27,333 bases of DNA from DATHYU01 sp033722675 (GCA_033722675.1 JAWVYO010000027.1:1-27333); one strand, 5' to 3'. Counted from the stretch's first letter, positions 1 through 7,815 are shown. A program made the numbers and translations. Notes: generated by a model from the sequence alone, not told the origin.

Positions 1-254
1 CCGTAGTTCGTGTCGACGACGGCCACGCCGTCGCCGGCGGGGACGTAGAACAGCGGGGACGTCCGATCCCGGCCCGAACGCCGGCCCGTGGTGTGGAGCA
101 GGATCGTCGGCATGCCGGGCACGGTCGAGACGTGACCGCCGGTGTGCCCGAGGAGCCACCGGTCGACGGGCGTCTGGAGGCGTTGGGCCAGCCACCGCAC
201 CGATCGCCGACGGCCGAGCCAGACGATGACCCGACGCAGCAGGGTCCGTGTCAC
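1..254 (-). CDS. Deazaflavin (F420)-dependent nitroreductase family protein, partial
   Basis: The gene begins with GTG at 254 and runs off the left edge, so only the first 84 residues are visible. The core TILLHTTGRRSG, followed by R-T-S-P-L-F-Y-V and a later VAVVDTNYG, is the signature of the DDN/split beta-barrel family (PF04075), whose members bind the deazaflavin cofactor F420 and reduce varied substrates. The segment before it is basic and helical, as is usual for this family. The GTG shares four bases (GTGA) with the stop of the upstream dehydratase gene, so it is probably the third, translationally coupled gene of a minus-strand operon. The substrate cannot be inferred. The C-terminal half lies outside the window. 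Confidence 0.85.
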   Translation of the reverse strand, partial: MTRTLLRRVIVWLGRRRSVRWLAQRLQTPVDRWLLGHTGGHVSTVPGMPTILLHTTGRRSGRDRTSPLFYVPAGDGVAVVDTNY

Positions 255-1177
255 AGCCACCCCAGATCCGTGTTGCCGCCGCTGAGCACGACTCCCACCC
301 GGGCCCCCGGCATCCGGGCCGCGATGGATCGGAGGGCCGCCGTCGCCACCGCACCCGAGGGCTCCACCACCTGCTTCATGAACAGGAGGTGGAACCGGCA
401 GGCCTCCACGATGTCCGCGTCCTCGACACGCACGATCTGGGGTCCGGCCGAGCGGAGGATCTCGAAGGTGGTCGGTCCGAGCCCGGCTCGCAGACCGTCG
501 GCGATCGTGTCGGGATCGGTGCGCCCAGGGACCAGCCGGCCCGAACCCAGCGACTCGTAGGCGTCGTCGGCGCGTGCGGGCTCGGCGCCCACGAGGGACG
601 TGGCGGGAGCGAGGGCGGCCAGGGCGATGGCGGAACCCGAGGAGAGCCCTCCGCCCCCGACGGGCACGACGAGCGCGTCCAGCGGCCCGACGTCCTCGAG
701 CAGCTCGATCGTCGCCGTCCCCTGGCCGGCGATCACGTCGGGATGCTCGTAGGGGTGGATGAGGGTCCCCCCCGTCGACGCCACCTCGGCCTCGGCCGTC
801 GCCTCCCGCTCCCCGTGGGCGCAGCGCACGACCCGGGCGCCGTGGCTCTCCACTGCGTCCACCTTGACGCGGGACGCCCCATGGGGCATCACGACCGTCG
901 CCGGGATGCCGCGACGTGCCGCCGCCCACGCGACGGCGGCGCCGTGGTTGCCCGAGGAGTGCGTGACCACGCCGCGTGCCGCGGTGTCGGCCTCGAGGCG
1001 GAGGATGGCGTTGAGGGCGCCACGGGCCTTGAAGGCGCCGATCTTCTGGAGGTGCTCCGCCTTGAAGAACGCCTCGATCCCGGTCTCGCGATCGAAGGTC
1101 GCGGACGTGAGCACCGGCGTGCGGTGGATGTGGGGACGGATGCGTTCGTGGGCGTCGCGGAGGGCGGTGATGTTCAC
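251..1177 (-). CDS. PLP-dependent threonine/serine dehydratase family protein (fold type II)
   Basis: 308 aa from a GTG at 1177. The PLP lysine is Lys50 in GAFKARGA, the classic fold-type-II motif. It is followed by SSGNHGAAVAWAA, which binds the substrate carboxylate, and the glycine-rich phosphate loop PVGGGGL. These are shared by threonine dehydratase, serine racemase and related beta-eliminating enzymes. There is no C-terminal ACT regulatory domain, so it resembles catabolic TdcB-like dehydratases or serine racemase rather than biosynthetic IlvA. Longer in-frame extension upstream is Arg-rich and antisense to the lipoprotein gene, so it was rejected. The start overlaps the lipoprotein stop as GTGA and its own stop overlaps the next start the same way. 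Substrate choice (Thr, Ser, hydroxy-Asp or others) is open. Confidence 0.88.
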   Translation of the reverse strand: MNITALRDAHERIRPHIHRTPVLTSATFDRETGIEAFFKAEHLQKIGAFKARGALNAILRLEADTAARGVVTHSSGNHGAAVAWAAARRGIPATVVMPHGASRVKVDAVESHGARVVRCAHGEREATAEAEVASTGGTLIHPYEHPDVIAGQGTATIELLEDVGPLDALVVPVGGGGLSSGSAIALAALAPATSLVGAEPARADDAYESLGSGRLVPGRTDPDTIADGLRAGLGPTTFEILRSAGPQIVRVEDADIVEACRFHLLFMKQVVEPSGAVATAALRSIAARMPGARVGVVLSGGNTDLGWL

Positions 1178-1770
1178 GGGGACGCGTCCAGCAGCTCGTC
1201 GGCCCGGACCGCCAACGCCGTGACGAACGGCCGGACGGGCATCGTGTCGGCGAACACCCAGACCCCGGCGACGGCGCCATCGCGACCCTCGATCAGGACG
1301 TGGGCGACGAAGGCGGGCGGGGCGTCGCCGACGACGGTTCGCCACACGTACCCGACCGCCGCGGATGGCCCCGGATCGAGCGACCCGACCAGCTCGGTCT
1401 CCTGGTCCCCGGCGACGGACGCCTTCGTGAACGAGGCGCACCCTGGTGCCAGGTCGGAGCGGACGGCGTCGACCAGGCCGGGTGCCCCGTCGGCCACGGC
1501 GTGAACGACCGTCACGTCGGGACGCTCGAAGACCGCCACCGCCGCGTCGGCGACGGGGAACGGCGGGACGGAGGCGCCGCAGGGCCCCCGGGGGTCGGGG
1601 TCCGGCCCGACGGCTTCGGCGCCCTCGGGAGCCGACCGGAGGGCGGCAGGGGCGACGGGCGCTGCGTGGATGTCTTCCAACGTCAGGAGGGTCGACGGGA
1701 CGCGGGCCCCGGGGTCGCAGCCCGATGCGAGCGCCGCGACGAGGACGAGGACGGTGAGCGATCGGGTCAC
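1174..1770 (-). CDS. Putative lipoprotein of unknown function
   Basis: 198 aa from GTG at 1770. The N-terminus is a short lipoprotein signal: VTRS, a hydrophobic stretch, then ALASGC with Cys18 as the likely lipidated residue. The mature part is acidic and Pro/Ala-rich at first (residues 20-65), then forms a compact alternating beta/helix domain with Cys residues. I recognise no family. The start is supported by the signal peptide and by a CATACT hexamer ending 6 nt before the GTG, the layout seen for other first genes here. It is the first gene of a three-gene minus-strand unit with the dehydratase and the F420-type reductase, joined by GTGA overlaps; a functional link with those enzymes is not evident. 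Confidence 0.75.
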   Translation of the reverse strand: MTRSLTVLVLVAALASGCDPGARVPSTLLTLEDIHAAPVAPAALRSAPEGAEAVGPDPDPRGPCGASVPPFPVADAAVAVFERPDVTVVHAVADGAPGLVDAVRSDLAPGCASFTKASVAGDQETELVGSLDPGPSAAVGYVWRTVVGDAPPAFVAHVLIEGRDGAVAGVWVFADTMPVRPFVTALAVRADELLDASP

Positions 1771-1776
1771 GTCCGG

Positions 1777-1782
1777 AGTATG
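1777..1782 (-). promoter_or_regulatory. Candidate -10 of leaderless lipoprotein operon
   Basis: CATACT on the minus strand, followed by 6 nt and the GTG at 1770. It departs from TANNNT at the first base. No Shine-Dalgarno is present. Transcription would start at or next to the start codon. Confidence 0.5.
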
Positions 1783-1899
1783 CCGCCTCCCGGTGGCGGT
1801 GTGCGTCGCCGATCGTGAGACGACCCCGTGGCCGCGGGGGTCGAACCGCACGACCGGGAGTCGTCCCGAGGCGTCGACGCGCTCCGTCTGGTCTGTCGA

Positions 1900-1905
1900 T
1901 ACGCT
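1900..1905 (+). promoter_or_regulatory. Candidate -10 of leaderless gene at 1912
   Basis: TACGCT, then 6 nt, then ATG at 1912. No Shine-Dalgarno lies between. It is divergent from the lipoprotein promoter, 117 bp away. Confidence 0.55.
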
Positions 1906-1911
1906 CCGCGC

Positions 1912-3135
1912 ATGGAGCAGGGACCCCGACCCGGCGGAGGGGGGCTGGCCGCGCTGGTGGCCGGGATCGTGGCGGCCGGCGTCCTCGTGCTGTTCGGTGG
2001 CCGGTTGCCGACCGGTGGTGACCCGGAGCCCGAGATCCCCGACCTGCCGCCCATCACCCTGCCTGCCGATCCCGCAGAGCAGGCGCTCGACCTCGTGGCC
2101 TCCTTCGCGGAGGCCCTCGACGCCGGAGACGCCGAGGGCATGTCGAACCTGCTCGCCGACGACGTTCGCGTCTTCGGCGTTCCCGGCTTCGCGTTCCCGA
2201 GAGCACGCCTGAGGCCCCCGGGGCCGGTGGACGACCGGGTGGCCGTGCTCGCGGCGATCGCCACGCTGGAACTCGGACCGTGCCTTCCCGTCGAGCCGTC
2301 GCCGGGGGCAGGGGTCGACTGGGTCGTCGACTGTCCCGACGGGCGGTTCGTCGGCCCGTTCCTCGACGTCATGGGCGGTCTCGATCCCGGTGTCTGGTTC
2401 TCGATCGACCGGGGGGAGATCGTGGCGGTCGACGATCAGACGTCGTACGCCTCGTTCCATCCGAGGTGGTGCGCCTGGGCGGAGACCGAGGGCGGGTTCA
2501 CGGGCATCTTCGACCTGAGCTGCCGCCCGCGGTTCGATCCCGCGATCGCTCCCGGGCTCGTCGCGGCGGCGGAGGCGTGGATCGCCGCCGGCCGGCCCGA
2601 ACCAGCGCCCGAGTCGCTGCGTGCGAGGCTCCAACTGGACGTCGTGGCCCGCTTCCTCACCGGCCTGGCGGGAACGGGGGAGCAGGCGGCCACCCTCGTC
2701 CACCCCGATCTCGACGTGCGGGCGACGCCCGGGCACCTCGGTGGACCGGAGCCCGACCCGCTCGCCGGCCAGTTCGTTCGCTGGCTGGCGGCCGTCTACG
2801 ACCTCGAGGTGGACACGACGGCGTGCGGATACGGCGGAGCCCCCGGACGCGTCCGATGCTCCGACGTCCGCTGGGGTGGTCCCCTGATCCAGGCGGCGCG
2901 CCTCGACCCCGCTCCGGTGACGCTCGAGTTCTCGGTGCGCGACGGCCTCGTCGCGGAGATCGAGGGCGGGTTCCCCGCCGCGATGGACACGTGGCTGCGC
3001 GCCTACTGCGGCTGGATACGGCGGGTCCGCCCCGCCGAGGCGCCGTACGTGGTGATGGGGGACTGCGCCCCCGTGTACACGGGGTGGGGCGGCTCCGGCC
3101 TGGCGCTCCTCGCCGACGACTACCGGGTCCAGTGA
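1912..3135 (+). CDS. Membrane-anchored protein with two NTF2-like repeats
   Basis: 407 aa. Residues 1-10 are cytoplasmic, 11-30 form one transmembrane helix rich in Ala/Val/Leu, and the rest should be outside the cell. Two domains of about 170 residues follow, each opening with helices typical of NTF2/SnoaL-like folds (AEQALDLVASFAEALDAGD; LDVVARFLTGLAGTGEQA). Each ends with a similar strand set: VWFSIDRGEIVAV then WCAWAET and SCRP in the first, LEFSVRDGLVAEI then YCGWIRR and DCAP in the second. The paired Cys suggest one disulfide per repeat. The repeat relationship is my own alignment by eye. The ATG is chosen because it directly precedes the membrane helix and follows a promoter-like hexamer; an upstream in-frame extension is Arg-rich. 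Function unknown. The 3' end overlaps the convergent flavodoxin gene by 16 bp. Confidence 0.75.
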   Translation: MEQGPRPGGGGLAALVAGIVAAGVLVLFGGRLPTGGDPEPEIPDLPPITLPADPAEQALDLVASFAEALDAGDAEGMSNLLADDVRVFGVPGFAFPRARLRPPGPVDDRVAVLAAIATLELGPCLPVEPSPGAGVDWVVDCPDGRFVGPFLDVMGGLDPGVWFSIDRGEIVAVDDQTSYASFHPRWCAWAETEGGFTGIFDLSCRPRFDPAIAPGLVAAAEAWIAAGRPEPAPESLRARLQLDVVARFLTGLAGTGEQAATLVHPDLDVRATPGHLGGPEPDPLAGQFVRWLAAVYDLEVDTTACGYGGAPGRVRCSDVRWGGPLIQAARLDPAPVTLEFSVRDGLVAEIEGGFPAAMDTWLRAYCGWIRRVRPAEAPYVVMGDCAPVYTGWGGSGLALLADDYRVQ

Positions 3136-3641
3136 ACGCGCGCCGCTCGCCCGCCCCCCAGCACGAACGCGATCTCACGGCCGAACGTGCGGATCTCGTC
3201 CCAGTCGCGATGGTCGCCACTCTCGCGGCCGGCGGCCAGCATCGACATGCGCTCTCCGAAGTCCAGCAGCGTGGTGTCGAGGCGCCCGGCCAGGACCCGG
3301 TGCCCCTCGGGCACCAGGAGCGCCTCCAGGCGGCCGAGTTCGTCGGGTTGGTCGAGGAGATCTCCCTCGACCGGCCCCAGCGGACCGCTCGAGAAGATCC
3401 AGACGGGGACCGGCTGGAGCGCAGCGGCGTGGCGTGTGGCGAAGTCGACGGCCGACGGCTGCCATGCGCCGTGGTACACCGCACTCCCCACGACGACGGC
3501 GTCGAAGCCCCGAACGGACGTCACCGTGTCCACGGCGCGGACCTCGACGGTGAACCCGGAGCGACGGATCACGGCGCCGATCTCCGCCGCGATCTCCTCG
3601 GTGGATCCGTGTCGGGACGCGAAGGCCACGAGCACCCGGAT
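3120..3641 (-). CDS. Flavodoxin-domain protein (HemG/flavodoxin-like), probable ATC start
   Basis: 173 aa if started at the ATC at 3641. It opens RVLVAFASRHGSTEEIAAEIG: a first beta strand, then the FMN phosphate-binding loop of flavodoxins with S/T-x-x-G-x-T spacing, and continues with FDAVVVGSAVYHGAW and WIFSSGPLG, typical of the HemG-like flavodoxin_5 group. Such proteins carry FMN and transfer electrons; some are protoporphyrinogen oxidases, but others are of unknown role. Homologues normally begin M-R/K-V-L-V, and here the M position is an ATC codon placed 8 nt after a perfect AGGAGG (3650-3655). The nearest standard codon is GTG at 3635, 14 nt from that site and already inside strand one. 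It is divergent from the Gfo/Idh/MocA gene. Confidence 0.82.
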   Translation of the reverse strand: MRVLVAFASRHGSTEEIAAEIGAVIRRSGFTVEVRAVDTVTSVRGFDAVVVGSAVYHGAWQPSAVDFATRHAAALQPVPVWIFSSGPLGPVEGDLLDQPDELGRLEALLVPEGHRVLAGRLDTTLLDFGERMSMLAAGRESGDHRDWDEIRTFGREIAFVLGGGRAARVHWTR

Positions 3642-3649
3642 GGACGCTT

Positions 3650-3655
3650 CCTCCT
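3650..3655 (-). promoter_or_regulatory. Shine-Dalgarno AGGAGG for flavodoxin gene
   Basis: Perfect AGGAGG on the minus strand, 8 nt before ATC at 3641 and 14 nt before GTG at 3635. The spacing favours initiation at the ATC codon. Confidence 0.7.
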
Positions 3656-3713
3656 GCCGCTGGGTCGGGTCTACGTCGCCGGGAGTCGCGTCGACCAGGG
3701 CCGGAGGTCCCTC

Positions 3714-3719
3714 TAGCCT
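3714..3719 (+). promoter_or_regulatory. Candidate -10 of leaderless Gfo/Idh/MocA gene
   Basis: TAGCCT followed by 6 nt and ATG at 3726. A weak -35-like TCGACC at 3691-3696 sits 17 bp upstream. No Shine-Dalgarno is seen. Confidence 0.55.
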
Positions 3720-3725
3720 CGGCGG

Positions 3726-4982
3726 ATGCCACCCATTCGCGTCGCCCTCGTCGGGGCGGGCCAGCGCGGACACCACGTGTACGGGGCGTGGGCCCTCCGG
3801 CATCCCGACCGGCTTCGGATCGTCGCCGTCGTGGATCCCGACCCCCGGCGCCTCCAACTCGTGGGGGAGCTCCACGACATCCCGCCGGCCAGGCGGTTCC
3901 CCACCCTGCCCGACGATCCCGGTGCGGTGGACGGCTGGATCGTCGCCGGCCCCGACCGCAGCCACCGCGACACCGCCCTGGCCGCGATCGGTACCGGACT
4001 GCCGGTGCTCCTCGAGAAGCCGATCGCGCACACCGCTGCGGCCTGTGTGGAGGTGGTCGACGCCGCTGCGCACGCGGGCGTGCTCCTCCAGGTGGCGCTG
4101 GTGCTGCGCGAGACCCCCTTCTTCCGGACGGTGTCGGAGGTCGTCGGGTCGGGGGAGCTGGGCGACGTCGTCGACGTCATGCATCGGGAGAACGTCGCGG
4201 CCTGGCACATGGCGCACAGCTTCGTCCGCGGGTCGTGGTCCCGGTCCGAGGCCTCGACGCCGATGGTGGTCCAGAAGGCCTGCCACGACTTCGACATCGT
4301 CTCGTGGGTGACGGGACGCCGCTTCGAGCGGCTCGGCTCCTACGGATCGCTGACGCACTTCCGACCCGAGGAGGCACCGGCCGGCGCCACCGCGAGGTGC
4401 ACCGATCCCTGTCCCGTCGCCGACTGTCCCTTCGACGCCCGCGCGATCTATCTGGACCAGTCCGTCACGGGATGGCCGGTCCACGTGATCACCGACGACA
4501 TCACGGCGTCCGGCAGGCTCGCCGCCCTGCAGACGGGCCCCTATGGCCGCTGCGTCTACACGGCGGGTTCGGACGTGGTGGACCACCAGGTGACGGCGGG
4601 TGAGCTGGACGGGGGTGCGACCTTCAGCGTGACCCTCCACGGCCACGCCCCGGACGAGGCCCGCACCATGCGGTACGAGGGGACCCGGGCGACGCTCCGC
4701 GGCCGGTTCGGGCCCCGTTCCGAGATCGAGGTGATCGACCACCGCACCGGGAGGCGCCGAACGGTCCGGATCCCGCCTGCGCAGGGCGGTCACGGCGGTG
4801 GGGACGATGCCACCGTCGCCGGCTTCGTCGAGGCGGTGGCCCGGGGGGCGGGTCCGGAGGCGTCGACCGGGGCCTCCGTGCTCGAAGGCCACCTGGCCGC
4901 CTTCGCCGCCGAGGCGGCCCGGGTCGGCGGAACCTCCGTGGCGATGGGAACGTTCCGGGAGACAGTGGGCGCCAGCCCATAG
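3726..4982 (+). CDS. Gfo/Idh/MocA family NAD(P)-dependent oxidoreductase
   Basis: 418 aa. The N-terminal Rossmann fold begins RVALVGAGQRG (dinucleotide loop, residues 10-15), with VVDPDP at the end of the second strand, and the family signature EKPI places the catalytic-site Lys at residue 98. The C-terminal substrate domain contains KACHDFDIVSW, the usual H-D pair of this family, and a Cys cluster CTDPCPVADCPF followed by A-I-Y, known from a subgroup of sugar and inositol dehydrogenase-like members and possibly metal-binding. Such enzymes oxidise or reduce sugars, cyclitols or related compounds with NAD(P). The substrate is not predictable from context. The gene stands alone between the divergent flavodoxin gene and fabH. 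Confidence 0.92.
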   Translation: MPPIRVALVGAGQRGHHVYGAWALRHPDRLRIVAVVDPDPRRLQLVGELHDIPPARRFPTLPDDPGAVDGWIVAGPDRSHRDTALAAIGTGLPVLLEKPIAHTAAACVEVVDAAAHAGVLLQVALVLRETPFFRTVSEVVGSGELGDVVDVMHRENVAAWHMAHSFVRGSWSRSEASTPMVVQKACHDFDIVSWVTGRRFERLGSYGSLTHFRPEEAPAGATARCTDPCPVADCPFDARAIYLDQSVTGWPVHVITDDITASGRLAALQTGPYGRCVYTAGSDVVDHQVTAGELDGGATFSVTLHGHAPDEARTMRYEGTRATLRGRFGPRSEIEVIDHRTGRRRTVRIPPAQGGHGGGDDATVAGFVEAVARGAGPEASTGASVLEGHLAAFAAEAARVGGTSVAMGTFRETVGASP

Positions 4983-5039
4983 CATCGGGAACCCCGGGCG
5001 TCCGGGCGGGTCCAAAGGACGTCAGCGAGTGAGGAACGA

Positions 5040-6104
5040 ATGGGCAGCGTGATCGTCGGCACGGGCATCGCCGTCCCCGACGAGGTGGTGACCAATGCCG
5101 ACCTCGAGGCCCTCATGGACACCTCGGACGAATGGATCACCTCCCGGACCGGTGTGCGCGAACGCCGCGTCGCCCCCGACGGCGTGGCGACGTCGCACCT
5201 CGCGGCCGAGGCCGGCACCCGGGCGCTGGCCGACGCCGGTGTCACGGCCGCAGACGTCGACCTGCTCGTGGTCGCCACGATGACCCCGGACTTCTACGCC
5301 CCCGGGAGCGCCCCCCTCGTGCAGGATCGGATGGGGCTCGGCGCGATCCCCGCCTTCGGCCTGCGGCAGCAGTGCAGCGGGTTCGTCTACGGGCTCGACC
5401 TGGCGGACGCCTACCTCTCGTCGGGCCGGGCGTCGACGGCGGTGGTGATCGGCGCCGAGGTGCATGCCGGGATCCAGCCCTGGTCCGAGGACCTCCGGCG
5501 CCACCGGGACGGGTCGCCCATCGATCCCGACTCCTACGCCCGCACGACCTCCTACCGGGATTGGGGCGTGCTCTTCGGCGACGGGGCCGGCGCCGTCGTG
5601 CTCCGAGCCGGCGCCTCCGAGGGGTCCGGGCTCCTCACGACCCACCTCGCCACGGACGGGTCGCTCTTCGAGCTCATCCACGTGCCCGCCCTCGGCTCCG
5701 CGGACCGTCCCTTCGTGGACGCCCGGCGCGTCGCCGCCGACGAGCACATGCCCACGATGCAGGGACCGATGCTCTACCGGCAGGCGGTGCGGCTCATGCC
5801 GGCCGCCGTCGAGGCCGTCCTCGAAGGGGCGGGCCTCGACCTCACCGACGTCGACGTGGTCGTCGCCCATCAGGCCAACGAACGGATCGTGGACGGGGTG
5901 CGCAAGCGTCTGGGTGTGTCCGCCGACGTCGTGCCGACGAACCTCGACCGATACGGCAACACCACGGCGGGCACGCTCCCGATCCTGTACCACGAGCTGC
6001 GTACGGACGGCCGGGTCTTCCCGGGGGCCCTCGTCTGCTTCGTCGCCTTCGGTGCCGGAGCGCACTGGGGTGCTGCGCTCTACCGGGAGCCGGCCGATGG
6101 GTAG
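5040..6104 (+). CDS. 3-oxoacyl-ACP synthase III family protein (FabH-like)
   Basis: 354 aa, KAS III fold. All three catalytic residues are visible: Cys112 in QQCSGF, His277 in AHQANERI and Asn307 in YGNTTAGT. The start region GTGIAVPDEVVTNADLE and DTSDEWITSRTGVRERR are typical FabH text. The enzyme condenses an acyl-CoA starter with malonyl-ACP in fatty acid synthesis, or makes a related C-C bond in lipid or natural product pathways. His and Asn fall about 33 residues later than in E. coli FabH because of extra sequence around residues 142-175 (HAGIQPWSEDLRRHRDG and following). A weak GAGGA lies 4 nt before the ATG. The stop overlaps the SGNH hydrolase start by 8 bp. The genuine housekeeping fabH may be elsewhere, as no acpP or fabF is adjacent. 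Confidence 0.9.
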   Translation: MGSVIVGTGIAVPDEVVTNADLEALMDTSDEWITSRTGVRERRVAPDGVATSHLAAEAGTRALADAGVTAADVDLLVVATMTPDFYAPGSAPLVQDRMGLGAIPAFGLRQQCSGFVYGLDLADAYLSSGRASTAVVIGAEVHAGIQPWSEDLRRHRDGSPIDPDSYARTTSYRDWGVLFGDGAGAVVLRAGASEGSGLLTTHLATDGSLFELIHVPALGSADRPFVDARRVAADEHMPTMQGPMLYRQAVRLMPAAVEAVLEGAGLDLTDVDVVVAHQANERIVDGVRKRLGVSADVVPTNLDRYGNTTAGTLPILYHELRTDGRVFPGALVCFVAFGAGAHWGAALYREPADG

Positions 6105-7719
6105 GACGATCCTTGCGACGGTCGCGCTCGTCGCGGCGATGCTCGTGGCTCCTCCCGCCGATGCGTCTCCGCCGGCCCTGGCCGGCGCCCCCCGGGCCGT
6201 CGTCTCCATCGACTGGTCGATGCCCGATCGCTTCGGCCTCGACGAGGACGGCGACGGGCTGGTCGACCTGCCCAACACGACCGAGTACGTCCACGGCCGG
6301 GCGCCCGGGAGCTGTCCGTCGGGGTGCCGCCGGGCGGTGTTCCCGGTGCGCGTCGACGCGCTCGGCGTCGTGACCGCGCCGACGACCGCGGGCAGCCGCG
6401 TCCGGCTCCCGGTGGCGTCGTACGAGTGGCGCGTCCGCGGTGGGGGCTACGACCTGCGCCGGTGGACCAGCGGTCCGGGGCTGGACCTGCTGCTCCCGGA
6501 GGGGCGATTCGACGTGGACCTGACGCTCCGGGCCCGGGTGCCCTTCGGGACGATCTCGGTGCGGGGCGGCGGGCCGGTGGTGGTCGACGACCTGCTCGTC
6601 GTGGCGCTCGGCGACTCCTACGCCTCCGGCGACGGCAACCCGGAGGTGGCCGACAGCGGGCGGGGCGCCCAGTGGGCCGAAGGCGGAATCGACCCGACGT
6701 CCGACGGCGACCACGCGGCAGCGCGGCGATCGACGGTGGCGTGGCCGGCGCGGGTGGCCATGGCGCTCGAACGTGACGACCCTCGGACGAGCGTCACCTT
6801 CGTCTCCCTCGCCACCTCGGGCGCCACGATCGATCGGGGCGTGGTGGGGGCCCGCTCCGGCCGACCGGCCCAGATCGACCGCCTCCCGGCGCTCGTCGGC
6901 GATCGGGACGTCGACGTGGCGCTCGTGTCGGTCGGGGGCAACGACATCGGCTTCTCGGAGGTCGTGCGGTCCCTCGTCGACGCCGACCCCCTCCTCGACC
7001 CGATCTGTTACGACCTCGACGTCCAGCAGACGCTCGACGCGGCGCGCGACGGCGACTGGACTCGCAGCACGACCGCCCGCTACGACCCGCCGTTCGGACT
7101 GCGGTGCGTCGAGACCCGGCGCGACGGCAAGGCGCTGGCCGGGCTGGCCGGACTGCCGGCAGCGTTCGATCGGATGGCGACGTCGCTGCGGCCCTTCGAC
7201 ATCGGCCGGGTGCTGCTCACCGGCTACCCCGACCCCAGCGGCGGCGGCGCCTGTGGCGAGATCGTGGGCGACGCGGTGCCGTGGCCACGGCTCCACGAGA
7301 TCGATCGGCCCGAGGCACGCGAGGGGATCGCACGGATCCTCGACCCGCTCAACGCGGCCGTCGCCGCGGCGGCGGGCCGGCACGGCTGGACCTTCGTGCC
7401 CGGGATCGCGGAGGCCTTCGCCGACGGTCACGGGTACTGCGCGGCATGGCCGGACTACGGGTACCCCGAGGACTTCCACTCCCGACCCTCCTTCCTCCGG
7501 TCGCGTGCCGAGTGGCCCGAGGGCTGGTACCGGAACCCGGGCATCGAGGAGGCACTCGTGGAGGGGGGCGACGGCGTCAGCTGGTATCGGACCGCTGCCC
7601 AGTCGGGCGTCCTCCAGGGCCCGAACGCGCTCTACACGGCCGGCACCATGCATCCCAACGAGCTGGGCCACGCCGCGATCGCCGGACTCGTCCTCGGCGT
7701 GCTGGGAGCCGGTGACTAG
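6097..7719 (+). CDS. Secreted SGNH/GDSL-type hydrolase
   Basis: 540 aa with an export signal: MGRTILATVALVAAMLVAPP, then ADAS as a plausible signal peptidase site. Residues 30-160 form a beta-rich N-terminal domain containing DEDGDGLVD, an EF-hand-like Ca-binding stretch, and a Cys pair. The hydrolase domain follows: block I ALGDSYASGDG with nucleophile Ser174, block III VGGND with Asn282, and block V MHPNELGH with His519. The usual Asp three residues before that His is Gly516, so the enzyme may work with a Ser-His dyad or the block may differ. Substrates of the family are lipid or carbohydrate esters. The start overlaps fabH by 8 bp (ATGGGTAG), indicating coupled expression. Confidence 0.87.
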   Translation: MGRTILATVALVAAMLVAPPADASPPALAGAPRAVVSIDWSMPDRFGLDEDGDGLVDLPNTTEYVHGRAPGSCPSGCRRAVFPVRVDALGVVTAPTTAGSRVRLPVASYEWRVRGGGYDLRRWTSGPGLDLLLPEGRFDVDLTLRARVPFGTISVRGGGPVVVDDLLVVALGDSYASGDGNPEVADSGRGAQWAEGGIDPTSDGDHAAARRSTVAWPARVAMALERDDPRTSVTFVSLATSGATIDRGVVGARSGRPAQIDRLPALVGDRDVDVALVSVGGNDIGFSEVVRSLVDADPLLDPICYDLDVQQTLDAARDGDWTRSTTARYDPPFGLRCVETRRDGKALAGLAGLPAAFDRMATSLRPFDIGRVLLTGYPDPSGGGACGEIVGDAVPWPRLHEIDRPEAREGIARILDPLNAAVAAAAGRHGWTFVPGIAEAFADGHGYCAAWPDYGYPEDFHSRPSFLRSRAEWPEGWYRNPGIEEALVEGGDGVSWYRTAAQSGVLQGPNALYTAGTMHPNELGHAAIAGLVLGVLGAGD

Positions 7720-7725
7720 TCACCG
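7710..7725. repeat. Perfect 16-bp palindrome over the SGNH stop codon
   Basis: CGGTGACTAGTCACCG is a perfect inverted repeat without spacer, containing the TAG stop at 7717-7719. A second palindrome CACCGCGGTG (7721-7730) overlaps it, and CCGCGG recurs at 7723-7728 and 7732-7737. It could be a protein-binding site or part of a terminator, but no T-tract follows. Confidence 0.6.
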
Positions 7726-7762
7726 CGGTGTCCGCGGATTCCCTCCCCGGTGACCACGAATA

Positions 7763-7778
7763 GTGGTTGCGCCACCAC
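7763..7778. promoter_or_regulatory. Imperfect 16-bp inverted repeat, candidate operator
   Basis: GTGGTTGCGCCACCAC pairs with its complement at 14 of 16 positions. It lies 46 bp before the start codon of the membrane-anchored protein gene at 7824, where an operator would be expected. No regulator is known. Confidence 0.4.
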
Positions 7779-7809
7779 AAAGCGCTCCATACGGTGGTGA
7801 TGCCTGCCG

Positions 7810-7815
7810 AAGGAG
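7810..7815 (+). promoter_or_regulatory. Shine-Dalgarno deciding the start at 7824
   Basis: AAGGAG with 8 nt spacing to ATG 7824. This selects 7824 over in-frame ATGs at 7767 and 7800. Confidence 0.7.

Noticed and set aside
1174..2736. 520-residue minus-strand frame over the lipoprotein and beyond
   Set aside because: Only the last 198 residues have a signal peptide and normal composition; the rest is antisense to the NTF2-like gene and Arg/Gly-rich.
4980..4985. TAGCAT at the Gfo stop as fabH promoter
   Set aside because: It lies 54 nt from the fabH start, unlike the consistent 6-9 nt elsewhere, and TAG is explained as stop codon; kept undecided.
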